This document shows positions 18,100 through 26,566 of a stretch of DNA of 62,048 bases, in pieces. Source of the stretch: Roseateles sp. GTDB taxonomy: Bacteria; Pseudomonadota; Gammaproteobacteria; Burkholderiales; Burkholderiaceae_C. Position numbers and translations under genes: made by a program. Position 1 is the stretch's first letter. Each line of letters begins with the position of its first letter. The notes beneath the pieces were generated by a model. The model made no database searches. It saw nothing but the letters and a program-made list of their open reading frames with translations, and was not told where the DNA came from. Location of the stretch: the NCBI RefSeq assembly GCF_019237615.1, contig NZ_JAFAGT010000016.1, positions 1 through 62,048 of the forward strand, read 5' to 3'.

Positions 18100-18921
18100 T
18101 CATGGCGAACTGTCCTCGGCGAGGAAGGCCACGCTGCGCGCGATGACGTCGGCATCGGCCAGCAGGCGGCGGTGGCCCAGGCCTGGCATGGGCTCCAAGC
18201 GGGAGCCGGCCCAGGCGGCGTGCAGCGCCTGCGAAGCGGTGAAGGGCACCGTGTGGTCCTCCGGATCGTGAACGATGAGGGCAGGATGGCGCAGGCCCTG
18301 TTGTAGGCGCTCCAGGTCCACGCAGGCGATGCGCGTGCCGATAAAGCCCTCGACCCAGCCGGCGAAGGCGGCCGCGTCCGCCGGCCCGAGCCCCTGGGCC
18401 CGGGCCAGGCTCTTGACCATGGGAGTCAGCGACGACGGGCCGGCCAGGTGCACGCTGCGCTTGACCCGCAGCCCATGGGCGAAGGCCAGCAGTGCGGCCG
18501 CCGAGCCCATCGAATGGCCGACGACTGCATGGACGTCACCGCAGGCTGCCATCACTGCGCGCAGCGCGCGGCCGGCATGGACGACGCTGGCTGCGTGGCC
18601 GCCCGAGTCGCCATGGCCGGGCAGGTCGAACAGCGTGACGGAGAAGCCGGCCTGCACCAGTGCCCGCGCAAAGGCCAGCCAATGGGCGCCGCGGCTGTTC
18701 CAGCCATGCACGAGGACGACCCGCGGGCCGGTGCCGAGCGTCCAGCGTGCGAGCTTGAGGCCCTCGTGCCGCAGCGGTGGCTCGGCGGCGCCGGCCAGCG
18801 CGGCGCGCTCGGCGGCGGTCAGTTGCGCGCGCTCGGGCGTGGAGAAGGCGTGACGGGCGGCGGCCAGTCGGCCGTCGGCACGGGCCGCCGTCGGCGCGGC
18901 CAGGGCAGGGGGTTCGACCAT
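18100..18921 (-). CDS. Alpha/beta-fold hydrolase
   Basis: The 273-residue product is an alpha/beta hydrolase of unknown substrate. It shows the oxyanion-hole VHGW motif, the nucleophile elbow GHSMG, an acid in DPEDHTVPF, and a C-terminal GLGH histidine, so the catalytic triad looks complete. There is no signal peptide, so it is probably cytoplasmic. It lies 13 bases downstream of the SDR gene on the same strand and is likely cotranscribed from the TetR-controlled promoter. A esterase/lipase-like activity is an inference from the fold only. Confidence 0.85.
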   Translation of the reverse strand: MVEPPALAAPTAARADGRLAAARHAFSTPERAQLTAAERAALAGAAEPPLRHEGLKLARWTLGTGPRVVLVHGWNSRGAHWLAFARALVQAGFSVTLFDLPGHGDSGGHAASVVHAGRALRAVMAACGDVHAVVGHSMGSAAALLAFAHGLRVKRSVHLAGPSSLTPMVKSLARAQGLGPADAAAFAGWVEGFIGTRIACVDLERLQQGLRHPALIVHDPEDHTVPFTASQALHAAWAGSRLEPMPGLGHRRLLADADVIARSVAFLAEDSSP

Positions 18922-18934
18922 GTCGGCCTCCTCG

Positions 18935-19630
18935 TCAGCCGGCGTAGGCCGGCGTGGGGCTGGACAGGCTGTGCTTGACCTGACGGCTCAGGTCGTCGGC
19001 CAGTACCTCGAAGGCACCCGCCTCGATGCCTTCAAGCGCGAAGCGGGCCACGTCGGTGGGCGCGGCCTTGGGGGCCTCCAGGCCGCGCGTCATGTCGGTG
19101 TCCATGAAGCCGACGTGCAGACTCGTCACCTGAGTGCCCTGGGCCTTGAGCTCGTTGCGCAGGCCGTTGCTCAGCGACCAGGCCGCGGCCTTGGAGGCGC
19201 TGTAGGTGGCCACGCCCGGCAGCGTCAGCCAGCTCAACACCGACAGCACGTTCAGCACCGCGCCGCCGCCGTTGGCCTGCAGCACCGGCGCGAAGGCGCG
19301 CGCCACTGCCCAGGGACCGAAGAAGTTGGTCTCCAGCTCGGCACGGGCGGCGGCCATGCCGTCCGCGGCAAGCAGTCGGCCCTGGCGCGAGATGCCGGCG
19401 TTGTTGATGAGCAGCGTCACGTCCGCACATCGCGCGGCCGCTGCGGCGACCTGGGCGGGGTCGGTCACGTCCAGCGCGACGGGCACGACGCCGGGCAGAT
19501 CGATGGCGGCCGGAGTGCGTGCGGCCGCATAGACCTTGGCGGCGCCGGCGGCGAGTGCGGCCTCGGCGAAGGCGCGGCCCAGGCCGCGGTTGGCGCCGGT
19601 GATGAGGACGACGGCGTTCTTGAGCTTCAT
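18935..19630 (-). CDS. Short-chain dehydrogenase/reductase
   Basis: The 231-residue protein is a classical SDR. It has the TGANRGLG nucleotide-binding motif near the N-terminus, NNAG at about residue 82, a catalytic serine in VLSVLSW, and YSASK as the catalytic Tyr/Lys pair. The substrate is unknown. It is divergent from a TetR regulator, and the 110-base gap between them carries palindromic operators, so it is very probably repressed by that regulator and induced by a compound the SDR and hydrolase act on. Confidence 0.9.
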   Translation of the reverse strand: MKLKNAVVLITGANRGLGRAFAEAALAAGAAKVYAAARTPAAIDLPGVVPVALDVTDPAQVAAAAARCADVTLLINNAGISRQGRLLAADGMAAARAELETNFFGPWAVARAFAPVLQANGGGAVLNVLSVLSWLTLPGVATYSASKAAAWSLSNGLRNELKAQGTQVTSLHVGFMDTDMTRGLEAPKAAPTDVARFALEGIEAGAFEVLADDLSRQVKHSLSSPTPAYAG

Positions 19631-19656
19631 GGCGATTCCTTCTCGGTCCGTTTATT

Positions 19657-19717
19657 CATGTCGATCGACATGATTGAGATAAATGTCGTTCAACATATAA
19701 AATCCGTCAAGCGACAT
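19657..19717. promoter_or_regulatory. TetR operators in the divergent SDR/tetR promoter
   Basis: A perfect 16-bp palindrome CATGTCGATCGACATG lies at 19657-19672, a second imperfect copy ATGTCGTTCAACAT at 19683-19696, and a half-site-like GTCAAGCGACAT near 19706-19717. The second copy sits between TTGAGA (19674-19679) and TATAAA (19696-19701), a good + strand promoter for the regulator gene. Binding there would block both directions. Confidence 0.8.
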
Positions 19718-19740
19718 CTGCAAGCAATCCAGGAGATGCG

Positions 19741-20304
19741 ATGAAGGTCAGCCGTGCCCAGGCCGAGGAGAACCGCGAGCGCATCCTCGATAACGCCGCC
19801 CAGCTCTTTCGCGAGCGCGGCTTCGACGGCATAGGCCTGAACGACCTGATGCAGGCCGCCGGCCTGACTCGCGGCGGGTTCTATGGCCACTTCGAGTCGA
19901 AGGACGACCTGGCCGCCCAAGCCACGCAGCGCGCGCTGCAGTCCAACCGCGAGCAGTGGAAGCAGCAAACCGACCGCAGCCTGTCGGCCTGGATCAAGGC
20001 CTACCTGTCTGACGCGCATCGCGACCGCCTCGGCGCGGGCTGCGGCCTGGCGGCGCTGGCGGGCGACGCGGCGCGCGGCGGGCCGGCGGTACAGCAGGCC
20101 TTCGGCGAGGGCGTCGAGTGCCTGGCCACGACGCTGCAGACGCAGATGTCCGCGGCGGACGCCGTCGGGCGCCGCGAGCAGGCGCTGGCCCTGCTGTCCA
20201 CGCTGGTCGGCGCGCTGCTGCTATCTCGCGCCGTCGGCGACGCCGGCCTGTCGCGCGAGTTGCGCGAGGCGGCGCGCAAGTACCTGCCGGTCGACATGAG
20301 CTGA
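19741..20304 (+). CDS. TetR/AcrR family transcriptional regulator
   Basis: The 187-residue protein has an N-terminal TetR helix-turn-helix: RERILDNAAQLFRERGFDGIGLNDLMQAAGLTRGGFYGHFESKDDL spans about residues 12-57. The C-terminal ligand domain contains CGLAALAGDAARGGPAVQQAF, typical of the TetR_C subgroup found beside short-chain dehydrogenases. It is divergent from the SDR and probably represses it and itself. A GC hairpin without a U-run follows at 20315-20335. Confidence 0.92.
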   Translation: MKVSRAQAEENRERILDNAAQLFRERGFDGIGLNDLMQAAGLTRGGFYGHFESKDDLAAQATQRALQSNREQWKQQTDRSLSAWIKAYLSDAHRDRLGAGCGLAALAGDAARGGPAVQQAFGEGVECLATTLQTQMSAADAVGRREQALALLSTLVGALLLSRAVGDAGLSRELREAARKYLPVDMS

Positions 20305-20383
20305 AGGGCGGGCCGGGGTGGGACGGCGCCACCCCCTGTGGCATGCTGGCGCCCCATGTCAATGCCTAGAAGAAGCACTGGGG

Positions 20384-22348
20384 ATGCCTGAGCTTGGCCT
20401 GCTGCTGCGCGGCTGGCTGCTGGGGTTGGCCCTGCTGGCCGGGCTGCCCGCGCAGGCGCAGCGCCTGCCACAGCCCAGCGCGAGCGCCGCCGGCATCGAT
20501 GCGGCCCCCACCGAGCTGGCAACCAGTGCCTGGACGCGTGCCCAGCTCGATGACTGGTGGGCGGCGTTGCGCCATCACGCGGCGAGCGGCGGCCACCGCC
20601 TGGGCCTTCCCGCCGAGCTGCTGCCGCCGCAGGCCGCTTCGGCCTGGCAGCCCGTGGTCCTGCCAGACGTGCGCAGCCGCCCCGGAGCGGCCATGGTCAG
20701 TGACGCGCATGGCTACGAGATGCGCTGGTACCGGCTGCATGTGCCGGCCGGGCATGACGAGGCCATGGCCTTGTACTTGCCGCGCCTGGTCACGCTGTCG
20801 GCTGCGGTGCTGGCTCGCGTCGACGGCGGCTGGCAGTTGCTGCTGGACAACCAGCATGCCGAACGCGAGCAATGGGTGCAGCCGATCTGGCTGCCTCTGC
20901 CAGGCCTGGGCGCCCAGGGGCTGGACCTGGTCGTCGCGCTGCCGGTGCCGGCGGGCAGCTATCACGCGGTGTCGCGCATCTGGGTCGGGCCGCGCGACGC
21001 GCTGGAGAAGCGCTGGTTGTGGCGGGTGCGTGCCCAGACAGGCCTGGCCCAGGCCGTCAGCCTGACGCTGGCCGTGCTGGGCCTGTTCGCGCTGACGCTG
21101 TGGCTGCGCCGGCCCGGCGAGGCCATCTACGGGTTGTTCGCCCTCGGCGCGGCGGCCTGGGTGGTACGCAACCTGCATTACTACGTCAGCCTGCCGGCGT
21201 CGCCCGCTGCGCTGGACTGGTTCTGGTGGGCCACGCATGCGTCCATGGGCTGGGTCATGCTGTCGGCGCTGCTGTTCGCGCTGCGCTTCGCGAGCCGGCG
21301 CCTGCCCAGGCTGGAATGGGCGCTGACGGCCAGCGTGCTGCTCGTCAGCCTGTTCAGCATGCCGCTGTGGCTGCGCCAGCTCGACATGGTCGTCATGCAG
21401 TACGCGGTGACGGCCTGCGTCGCCGCCGTCGGCACCGCCTGCCTGGCCTACCTGGCCTGGCGCGAGCGCCGCGCCGAGTTGTGCATCATGGCGCTGGCGC
21501 TGATTGTCGGCCTGCTCATCGGTGGCCATGACCTCGCCGTGCTGGCCGGCTGGGCCTGGCCCGAGCATGTCTTCCTGATGCCGTTCGCGACGCTGATCGT
21601 CATGGTCAGCTTCCTGCATGCTGTGCAACGCCGCTATGTCGGCGCCGTCGAGCAGGTGAAGGCCGAGAACAGCCAGCTGCAGGAGGACCTGGACGAGCAG
21701 GTTTCGGTGCTGCAGGCGCAGAACGTCCAGCTGCGCGAGGCGGAGCGCCAGCAGGCCCTGCTGCTGGAGCGTCAGCGCATCATGGCCGACATGCACGACG
21801 GCCTGGGCTCGTCGCTGCTGTCGGCGCTGGTGGCGATGGAGCAGGGCAGCATGTCGCACGAACAATGCGTGGAGGTGCTGCGCGAATGCGTGGACGATCT
21901 GCGCCTGGTCATCGACTCGCTGGAGCCGGTGGGCCACGACCTGGTCTCGCTGCTGGCGACGATGCGGTATCGCCTCGGCAAGCGCCTGCAGGCGGGCGGC
22001 CTCAAGCTCGAATGGGACGTGCAAGACCTGCCACCGCTGCCCTGGCTGGAGCCGCCCGACGCGCTGCACGTGCTGCGGCTTATGCAGGAGGCGCTCAACA
22101 ACGTACTCAAGCATGCCCAGGCCAGCCGCGTGCGCATGGTCACGCGCCACCATGGCAGCCATGTCGAGATCCGTGTCGAGGACGACGGTGCCGGCTTCGA
22201 CCTGCAGACCATCCAGCATGGCCGCGGTCTGAAGAGCCAGATCAAGCGTGCCCAGCGCCTGGGCGGCAAGCTGCGAATCGACTCCACGCCGGGCGGCGGC
22301 ACTCGGCTCTCGCTGCGATTGCCCGTGGAGCGTAGGGCCCAGCCCTGA
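20384..22348 (+). CDS. 7TM sensor histidine kinase, NarL/UhpB type
   Basis: The 654-residue protein begins with a signal peptide (LLGLALLAGLPAQAQR), followed by a periplasmic 7TMR-DISM extracellular-type domain to about residue 215. Seven hydrophobic segments run from about 220 to 415, then a coiled coil, a HisKA_3 dimerisation helix with phospho-acceptor H471 in ADMHDGLGSSLL, and an HATPase_c domain (EALNNVLKHAQAS, DDGAGFD). Kinases of this kind phosphorylate LuxR-type regulators, but none is encoded here, so its partner lies elsewhere. I chose ATG 20384 because it places the signal peptide at the N-terminus. Confidence 0.88.
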   Translation: MPELGLLLRGWLLGLALLAGLPAQAQRLPQPSASAAGIDAAPTELATSAWTRAQLDDWWAALRHHAASGGHRLGLPAELLPPQAASAWQPVVLPDVRSRPGAAMVSDAHGYEMRWYRLHVPAGHDEAMALYLPRLVTLSAAVLARVDGGWQLLLDNQHAEREQWVQPIWLPLPGLGAQGLDLVVALPVPAGSYHAVSRIWVGPRDALEKRWLWRVRAQTGLAQAVSLTLAVLGLFALTLWLRRPGEAIYGLFALGAAAWVVRNLHYYVSLPASPAALDWFWWATHASMGWVMLSALLFALRFASRRLPRLEWALTASVLLVSLFSMPLWLRQLDMVVMQYAVTACVAAVGTACLAYLAWRERRAELCIMALALIVGLLIGGHDLAVLAGWAWPEHVFLMPFATLIVMVSFLHAVQRRYVGAVEQVKAENSQLQEDLDEQVSVLQAQNVQLREAERQQALLLERQRIMADMHDGLGSSLLSALVAMEQGSMSHEQCVEVLRECVDDLRLVIDSLEPVGHDLVSLLATMRYRLGKRLQAGGLKLEWDVQDLPPLPWLEPPDALHVLRLMQEALNNVLKHAQASRVRMVTRHHGSHVEIRVEDDGAGFDLQTIQHGRGLKSQIKRAQRLGGKLRIDSTPGGGTRLSLRLPVERRAQP

Positions 22349-22353
22349 TCCGG

Positions 22354-22366
22354 GACAATCGCGGGC
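22354..22366 (+). promoter_or_regulatory. Candidate -10 element giving a leaderless lpxC transcript
   Basis: GACAAT at 22354-22359 ends seven bases before the lpxC ATG, so transcription would begin at or next to the start codon. No matching -35 is evident. The same layout occurs before other genes in this window. Confidence 0.4.
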
Positions 22367-23302
22367 ATGCTCAAGCAACGCACCCTGAAGTCGATCACCC
22401 GCGCCGTCGGCGTGGGAATCCACAGTGGCCAGAAGGTCGAGCTGACGCTGCGCCCCGCGCCGCCGGACACCGGCATCGTCTTCCGCCGCGTGGACCTGTG
22501 CCCGCCGGTGGACATCCCGGTCGGCGTCATGTCGGTCAGCGATACGCGCATGGCCACCACCATCAGTCCCGGTGGCGACCCCGGTGCGCCCAAGGTGCAG
22601 ACCATCGAGCATCTGCTGTCGGCCTGCGCCGGCCTGGGACTGGACAACCTCGTCATCGACATCAATGCCGACGAGGTGCCGGTGCTGGACGGCTCGGCGG
22701 CGAGTTTCGTGTTCCTGCTGCAGTCCGCCGGCATCGTCATGCAGGACGCGCCCAAGCGCTTCCTGAGGGTGAAGAAGCCCGTCGAGGTGCGCCAGGGCGA
22801 GGGCAAGAAGCTGATGTGGGCCAGGCTGGAGCCGCACCACGGCTACACGCTGAGTTTCGAGATCGAATTCGACAACCCGGCCGTGGCCGCCACCGGCAGC
22901 CAGTTCGTCTTCGATATGGGCTCGGGCAAGTACAAGAAGGAGATCGCCCGCGCGCGCACCTTCGGCATGACGGCCGACATCGACTTGATGCGCTCGCGCG
23001 GCCTGACGCTGGGCGGCTCCATGGACAACGCCATCGTGGTCGACGACTACAAGGTACTGAACGCCGACGGGCTGCGCTACGACGATGAGTTCGTCAAGCA
23101 CAAGATCCTGGACGCCATCGGCGACATGCAGGTAGCCGGCATGCCGCTGCTTGCGGCCTACACCTCGTTCAAGGGCGGCCATGCGCTGAACAACAAGCTG
23201 CTTCGTGCGCTGCTGGCCGACGCGTCCGCCTACGAGGTCGTCAGCTTCGACGACGAGCGCGCGGCGCCCCAGGGCTTCGCCGAACTGGCGCCGGCCTGGT
23301 AA
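22367..23302 (+). CDS. lpxC: UDP-3-O-acyl-N-acetylglucosamine deacetylase LpxC
   Basis: LpxC catalyses the committed, zinc-dependent step of lipid A synthesis. The 311-residue protein has the two-domain LpxC fold, zinc ligands H82 in TIEHLLSA, and H245 and D249 in the HKILDAIGD motif, with H272-type GGHALNN downstream as general acid region. In most beta- and gammaproteobacteria lpxC follows ftsZ closely; here four genes and 4.4 kb intervene. The stop lies 3 bases before a small membrane protein gene. Confidence 0.97.
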   Translation: MLKQRTLKSITRAVGVGIHSGQKVELTLRPAPPDTGIVFRRVDLCPPVDIPVGVMSVSDTRMATTISPGGDPGAPKVQTIEHLLSACAGLGLDNLVIDINADEVPVLDGSAASFVFLLQSAGIVMQDAPKRFLRVKKPVEVRQGEGKKLMWARLEPHHGYTLSFEIEFDNPAVAATGSQFVFDMGSGKYKKEIARARTFGMTADIDLMRSRGLTLGGSMDNAIVVDDYKVLNADGLRYDDEFVKHKILDAIGDMQVAGMPLLAAYTSFKGGHALNNKLLRALLADASAYEVVSFDDERAAPQGFAELAPAW

Positions 23303-23305
23303 CGC

Positions 23306-23491
23306 ATGCTGATCGCCCGTCTCGTCGTCGGCCTGCTGCTGTTTTCGGCTGTCGTCTGTTTTGCCCTGTCCATCGCCACCGGCCAGACGCGCTGGCGGCG
23401 CTCGGGCCTGGTCATCATGAAGTGGACGCTGGTCGCCGGCCTTGCTTTCTTTGCCGTGCTGATCCTGGAGCGCCTGGCCTTGCTGCTGTGA
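23306..23491 (+). CDS. Small two-helix membrane protein
   Basis: The 61-residue product consists almost wholly of two hydrophobic segments (about residues 3-23 and 37-60) joined by a basic loop, GQTRWRRSG, so a hairpin in the inner membrane with a cytoplasmic loop is likely. It starts 3 bases after the lpxC stop and is probably translated from the same mRNA. I do not recognise the family and assign no function. Confidence 0.7.
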   Translation: MLIARLVVGLLLFSAVVCFALSIATGQTRWRRSGLVIMKWTLVAGLAFFAVLILERLALLL

Positions 23492-23868
23492 CGCCGTTCA
23501 CGGCCGGCGGTTGCTACCCCTGAGCTTGCGGGGATGGCAGGGCGGCCCGTCTTGCCCAGAATGGCTTCACGGTTGCCGCATCAGTCGCGGCGGCCCAGTC
23601 CGGCGGGCCACAACGTCAGGGCGCCACGCGTGGAGATGGCCGGGGGGCCGGGGAAGCGCGGTGGGTTGAAAGAGAGATTGTTCGAAGTAGATTGGGCCGC
23701 TCCCGGTGGAGCGGCCCCTTTTTTTGCGCCGGCGCGGCAAGCTGTCGGCAGGCTTGCGCGGCGGTTACGTCCTCTCACCGACGAGTGTTCCAGCCGGTCG
23801 GCAGCGCTCGGCGCGCGACGTTGAACCCGCAGGCCAGCCGTCGCTGACCGCCAGAAAGGAACCCGAAC
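23492..23868 (+). other. 377-base intergenic region with possible small RNA
   Basis: No convincing gene is visible between the small membrane protein and the duplicated periplasmic protein. The stretch 23656-23692 is purine-rich and less structured, and leads straight into a strong terminator. A transcript ending there is either the tail of the lpxC mRNA, about 230 bases past the last stop, or an independent small RNA; I see no clear promoter to decide. Confidence 0.35.
23694..23726 (+). terminator. Strong intrinsic terminator
   Basis: A perfect 10-bp stem GGGCCGCTCC/GGAGCGGCCC with a 4-base loop (CGGT) at 23694-23717 is followed by C and a run of seven or eight T. This is one of the strongest intrinsic terminators in the window, and it ends whatever RNA is made from the lpxC side. 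Confidence 0.9.
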
Positions 23869-24477
23869 ATGAAGACTTCCCTGATCGCCTCCGCCGCCCT
23901 GGCCCTGCTGACCAGCGCCGCCTTTGCCCAGACCCCTGCCGCCGCGCCGCAGACTCCCGCGCAGGCCACCGTGCAGCGCGACGTGAACCAGCAGCAGCGC
24001 ATCGAGAATGGCTTGCAGAACGGCAAGATCACCACGCGTGAAGCCGGACTGCTCGAACGCGACGAGGCCAAGATCGACAAGCTGCAGGCCAAGGATCTGA
24101 AGGACGGCAAGCTCAGCCCCGCCGAGCGCCGCCAACTGCGTGCCGCGCAGAACCAGGCCAGCCGCGACATCAAGACGGCCGAGACCAACGGCGTCAACGG
24201 CAATCCGCTGTCAGCCTCCAGCCAGCGCATGCAGGCCGACGTGCAGCGCAACGTGAATCAGGAGAAGCGCATCGAGAACGGGCTGCAGAGCGGCGCGCTG
24301 ACCAAGCGCGAGACCGGCCGCCTGGAGCAAGGCCAGGCCAAGGTGGACCAGGCCGAGGCGCATGCCGCGGCCGACGGCCATGTCGGCGCCGCCGAGCAGC
24401 GCCGCGTGCAGCGTGCCGAGAACCGCCAGAGCGCGCGCATCCACCGCGCCAAGACCAACGCCGCCATCGCGGGCTGA
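23869..24477 (+). CDS. Periplasmic protein with an internal tandem duplication
   Basis: The 202-residue product has a clear Sec signal peptide ending in SAAFAQ. The mature part is two tandem copies of a helical unit of about 75 residues: the first begins VQRDVNQQQRIENGLQ (about residue 35), the second VQRNVNQEKRIENGLQ (about residue 124). Both continue with T.RE.G.LE...AK.D and an Arg/Gln-rich helix. It is highly charged, with no cysteine and no enzyme motif. A predicted periplasmic helical protein; a role in stress or metal binding would be a guess. Confidence 0.82.
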   Translation: MKTSLIASAALALLTSAAFAQTPAAAPQTPAQATVQRDVNQQQRIENGLQNGKITTREAGLLERDEAKIDKLQAKDLKDGKLSPAERRQLRAAQNQASRDIKTAETNGVNGNPLSASSQRMQADVQRNVNQEKRIENGLQSGALTKRETGRLEQGQAKVDQAEAHAAADGHVGAAEQRRVQRAENRQSARIHRAKTNAAIAG

Positions 24478-24502
24478 TCGCGCCGGAGCGGGTGCCTGCC
24501 GC

Positions 24503-25993
24503 TCAGGCGCCCAGGTAGCGCCCGCGCAGGTGGGCTTCGAAGTGCGCCGGGTTCAGCGCCTCGCCGCTGGCCCGGAGCACCAATTCCGGCGTCTCGTAGC
24601 GGCTTGCGGCCTGCCAGATGTGCGTTCCCAGCCAGTCGAACACGCCGCCCAGCTCGCCGCGGGCGATGTGGGCGTCCAGATCCGGCTGCTGCGCGCGCAT
24701 CGTCGCGAACCACTGCGCCGCATACATCGCGCCCAGCGTGTAGCAGGGGAAGTAACCGAACAGGCCGGCCGGCCAGTGCACGTCCTGCATAGGCCCGTCC
24801 CGGAAGTTGCCGCGCGTGTCCAGGCCCAGCAGCTCGGCCATCCCGGCGTCCCACAGCGCGGGGATGTCGTCCACCTCGGCTTCGCCCTCGATGAGGGCCC
24901 GCTCGATGTCGAAGCGCAGCAGGATGTGGGCGGGGTAGGTGACCTCGTCGGCATCGACGCGGATGAGGCCGGGCTTCACGCGCGTCAGCAGCCGATGCAG
25001 GTTGCCGGGCTCGAAGGCCGGCTGGTCGCCGAGGTGCTTGCGCAGCAGCGGGGCCAGCAGGCCGGCGAAGGCCGGGTGGCTGCCCAGCTGCATCTCGAAG
25101 GACAGGCTCTGGCTCTCGTGTATGCCCATGGAGCGCGCGCGGGCGACGGGCTGTCCCAGCAGCTCGCGCGGCAGGCCCTGCTCGTAGCGGCCGTGACCGG
25201 TCTCGTGGATGGTGCCCATCAGGCTGGGCAGGAAGTCGTCCTCGCGGTAGCGCGTTGTCATGCGCACGTCCTCGGGCACGCCGCCGCAGAAGGGGTGCGT
25301 GCTCTCGTCCAGGCGGCCAGCGCCGAAGTCGAAGCCCATCAGCCGCATTGCGTCCAGGCCCAGCGCCTTCTGCGCCGCGGTGGGGAAGGGGCCGATGGGC
25401 TCGATGACCGCCTCGTCCGCCTGCTTGGCGAGGACGTCGCGGATCAGCCCTGGCAGCCATTGGCGCAGCGGCGAGAAGGCACGCTCGACGTCCGCGCCGC
25501 GCATGCCCGGTTCGTAGACGTCCAGCAGCGCGTCGTACCTTGACAGCCCCGCGCTCTGCGACAGGCAGTCGGCCTCCTGGCGAGCGATCCTCAGCACCTC
25601 GCGCAGGTTGGGCGCGAAGCCGGCCCAGTCGTTGGCCGGGCGCTGAGTGCGCCAGGCGTGCTCGCAGCGATTGTTGGCCAGGCTCTTGGCCTCCACCAGC
25701 GCCTGCGGCAACGCGTTGGCGGCGCGCCAGGCGCGACGGATCTCGCGCAGGTTGGCGCGCTGGGTGTCGTCCAGCGGCTCGGCCGCGGCGGCGTCCAGCA
25801 AGCCGGGCAGCATGGAATCGGTGGCGAGCTGGTGCAGCAGCCCGTCCATCTCGGCCAACGCCAGGCTGCGTGCCTCGTTGCCCTTGGCCGGCATGTTGGC
25901 GGCCTGGTCCCACTGGGCGATGGCCTGCAGGTGGCCGAGGCGGTGCAGGCGTTGCTGGCGCGTGCTCAGGTCTTGATAGGCGGGTGTGTTCAT
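24503..25993 (-). CDS. M32 family carboxypeptidase (thermostable carboxypeptidase 1 type)
   Basis: This metallocarboxypeptidase removes C-terminal residues from peptides. The 496-residue protein shows the HETGH zinc motif at 263-267, with the third ligand region GIHESQSLSFE about 30 residues later, and the family signatures DVRMTTRY and RVDADEVTYPAHILLRFDIE. I place the start at 25993 (MNTPAYQDL), where the ATG overlaps the stop of the upstream YqaA-like gene; two further in-frame ATGs lie up to 18 bases upstream. Translation is probably coupled. Confidence 0.93.
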   Translation of the reverse strand: MNTPAYQDLSTRQQRLHRLGHLQAIAQWDQAANMPAKGNEARSLALAEMDGLLHQLATDSMLPGLLDAAAAEPLDDTQRANLREIRRAWRAANALPQALVEAKSLANNRCEHAWRTQRPANDWAGFAPNLREVLRIARQEADCLSQSAGLSRYDALLDVYEPGMRGADVERAFSPLRQWLPGLIRDVLAKQADEAVIEPIGPFPTAAQKALGLDAMRLMGFDFGAGRLDESTHPFCGGVPEDVRMTTRYREDDFLPSLMGTIHETGHGRYEQGLPRELLGQPVARARSMGIHESQSLSFEMQLGSHPAFAGLLAPLLRKHLGDQPAFEPGNLHRLLTRVKPGLIRVDADEVTYPAHILLRFDIERALIEGEAEVDDIPALWDAGMAELLGLDTRGNFRDGPMQDVHWPAGLFGYFPCYTLGAMYAAQWFATMRAQQPDLDAHIARGELGGVFDWLGTHIWQAASRYETPELVLRASGEALNPAHFEAHLRGRYLGA

Positions 25994-26496
25994 TGCATCC
26001 ATGACATCCATGATTCGGGTAGCAGCCACAGCAGTGCAGCGGTGAAGCAGATGAAGCGCAAGCCCTTGCCCAGCGCCATCCAGCCCACGCAGGGCCAGAA
26101 CGGCAGCCTGAGCCAGCCGGCCACGGCGCACAGCGGGTCGCCCACGATGGGCAGCCAGCTCAGCAGGCAGGCCTTGGGGCCGAAGCGCTTCAGCCAGGCC
26201 AGCGCGCGCGGGTTGGGCGGCTCGCGGTGCTTGACGGCCTCGACCGCCCTTTCCGCGCCATAGCCAACCCACCAGCTGGTGATGCCGCCCAGGGTGTTGC
26301 CCACGGTCGCCACCGCCATGACCGGCCAGAACATGCTCGGGTCGGCCTTGACGACGAGAAAGACAGCCGGCTCCGAGCCTAGCGGCAGCAGCGTCGCCGA
26401 GACGAAAGTGATGATGAAGACCGCGACCAGGCCCACCTGGGGCAGGGCCAGGGCGGTGAGCAGATCTTGGATGAGTTGAGCGAGCCAGGCTTCCAT
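25990..26496 (-). CDS. YqaA family membrane protein
   Basis: The 168-residue protein has four or five hydrophobic segments and the YqaA/DedA-like signature: FIITFVSATLLPLGSEP near the N-terminus and VATVGNTLGGITSWWVGYG in the middle. The DedA superfamily includes lipid flippases of the inner membrane; the function of the YqaA branch is not settled. Its start is preceded by CACAAT on the minus strand six bases upstream of the ATG, which could give a leaderless transcript divergent from dusB. Confidence 0.85.
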   Translation of the reverse strand: MEAWLAQLIQDLLTALALPQVGLVAVFIITFVSATLLPLGSEPAVFLVVKADPSMFWPVMAVATVGNTLGGITSWWVGYGAERAVEAVKHREPPNPRALAWLKRFGPKACLLSWLPIVGDPLCAVAGWLRLPFWPCVGWMALGKGLRFICFTAALLWLLPESWMSWMQ

Positions 26497-26502
26497 GCCG
26501 GC

Positions 26503-26539
26503 ATTGTGGTCCGGGCGCGAAGGCCGGGGTGGCTACAAT
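26503..26539. promoter_or_regulatory. Divergent -10 elements of yqaA-like gene and dusB
   Basis: TACAAT at 26534-26539 on the + strand would start transcription near 26546 and serve dusB with a leader of about 20 bases. On the minus strand CACAAT (26508-26503) sits six bases before the YqaA-like ATG. The + strand element argues against a dusB start upstream of about 26546. Confidence 0.45.
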
Positions 26540-26566
26540 GTCGCCTCATTTTTGAGCAGACCCCTC

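Noticed and set aside
18140-19744. A plus-strand open frame at 18920-19744
   Set aside because: It is antisense to the SDR gene and low-complexity (Gly, Arg, His, Gln); the SDR has all catalytic motifs.
20366-23182. A 938-codon open frame on the minus strand
   Set aside because: It is the mirror of the kinase and lpxC genes; the sequence is low-complexity, His/Gln/Arg-rich, typical of an antisense frame in GC-rich DNA.
26495-26566. An upstream ATG for dusB
   Set aside because: The TACAAT promoter element at 26534 lies inside this extension, and the extra 24 residues do not resemble DusB N-termini.
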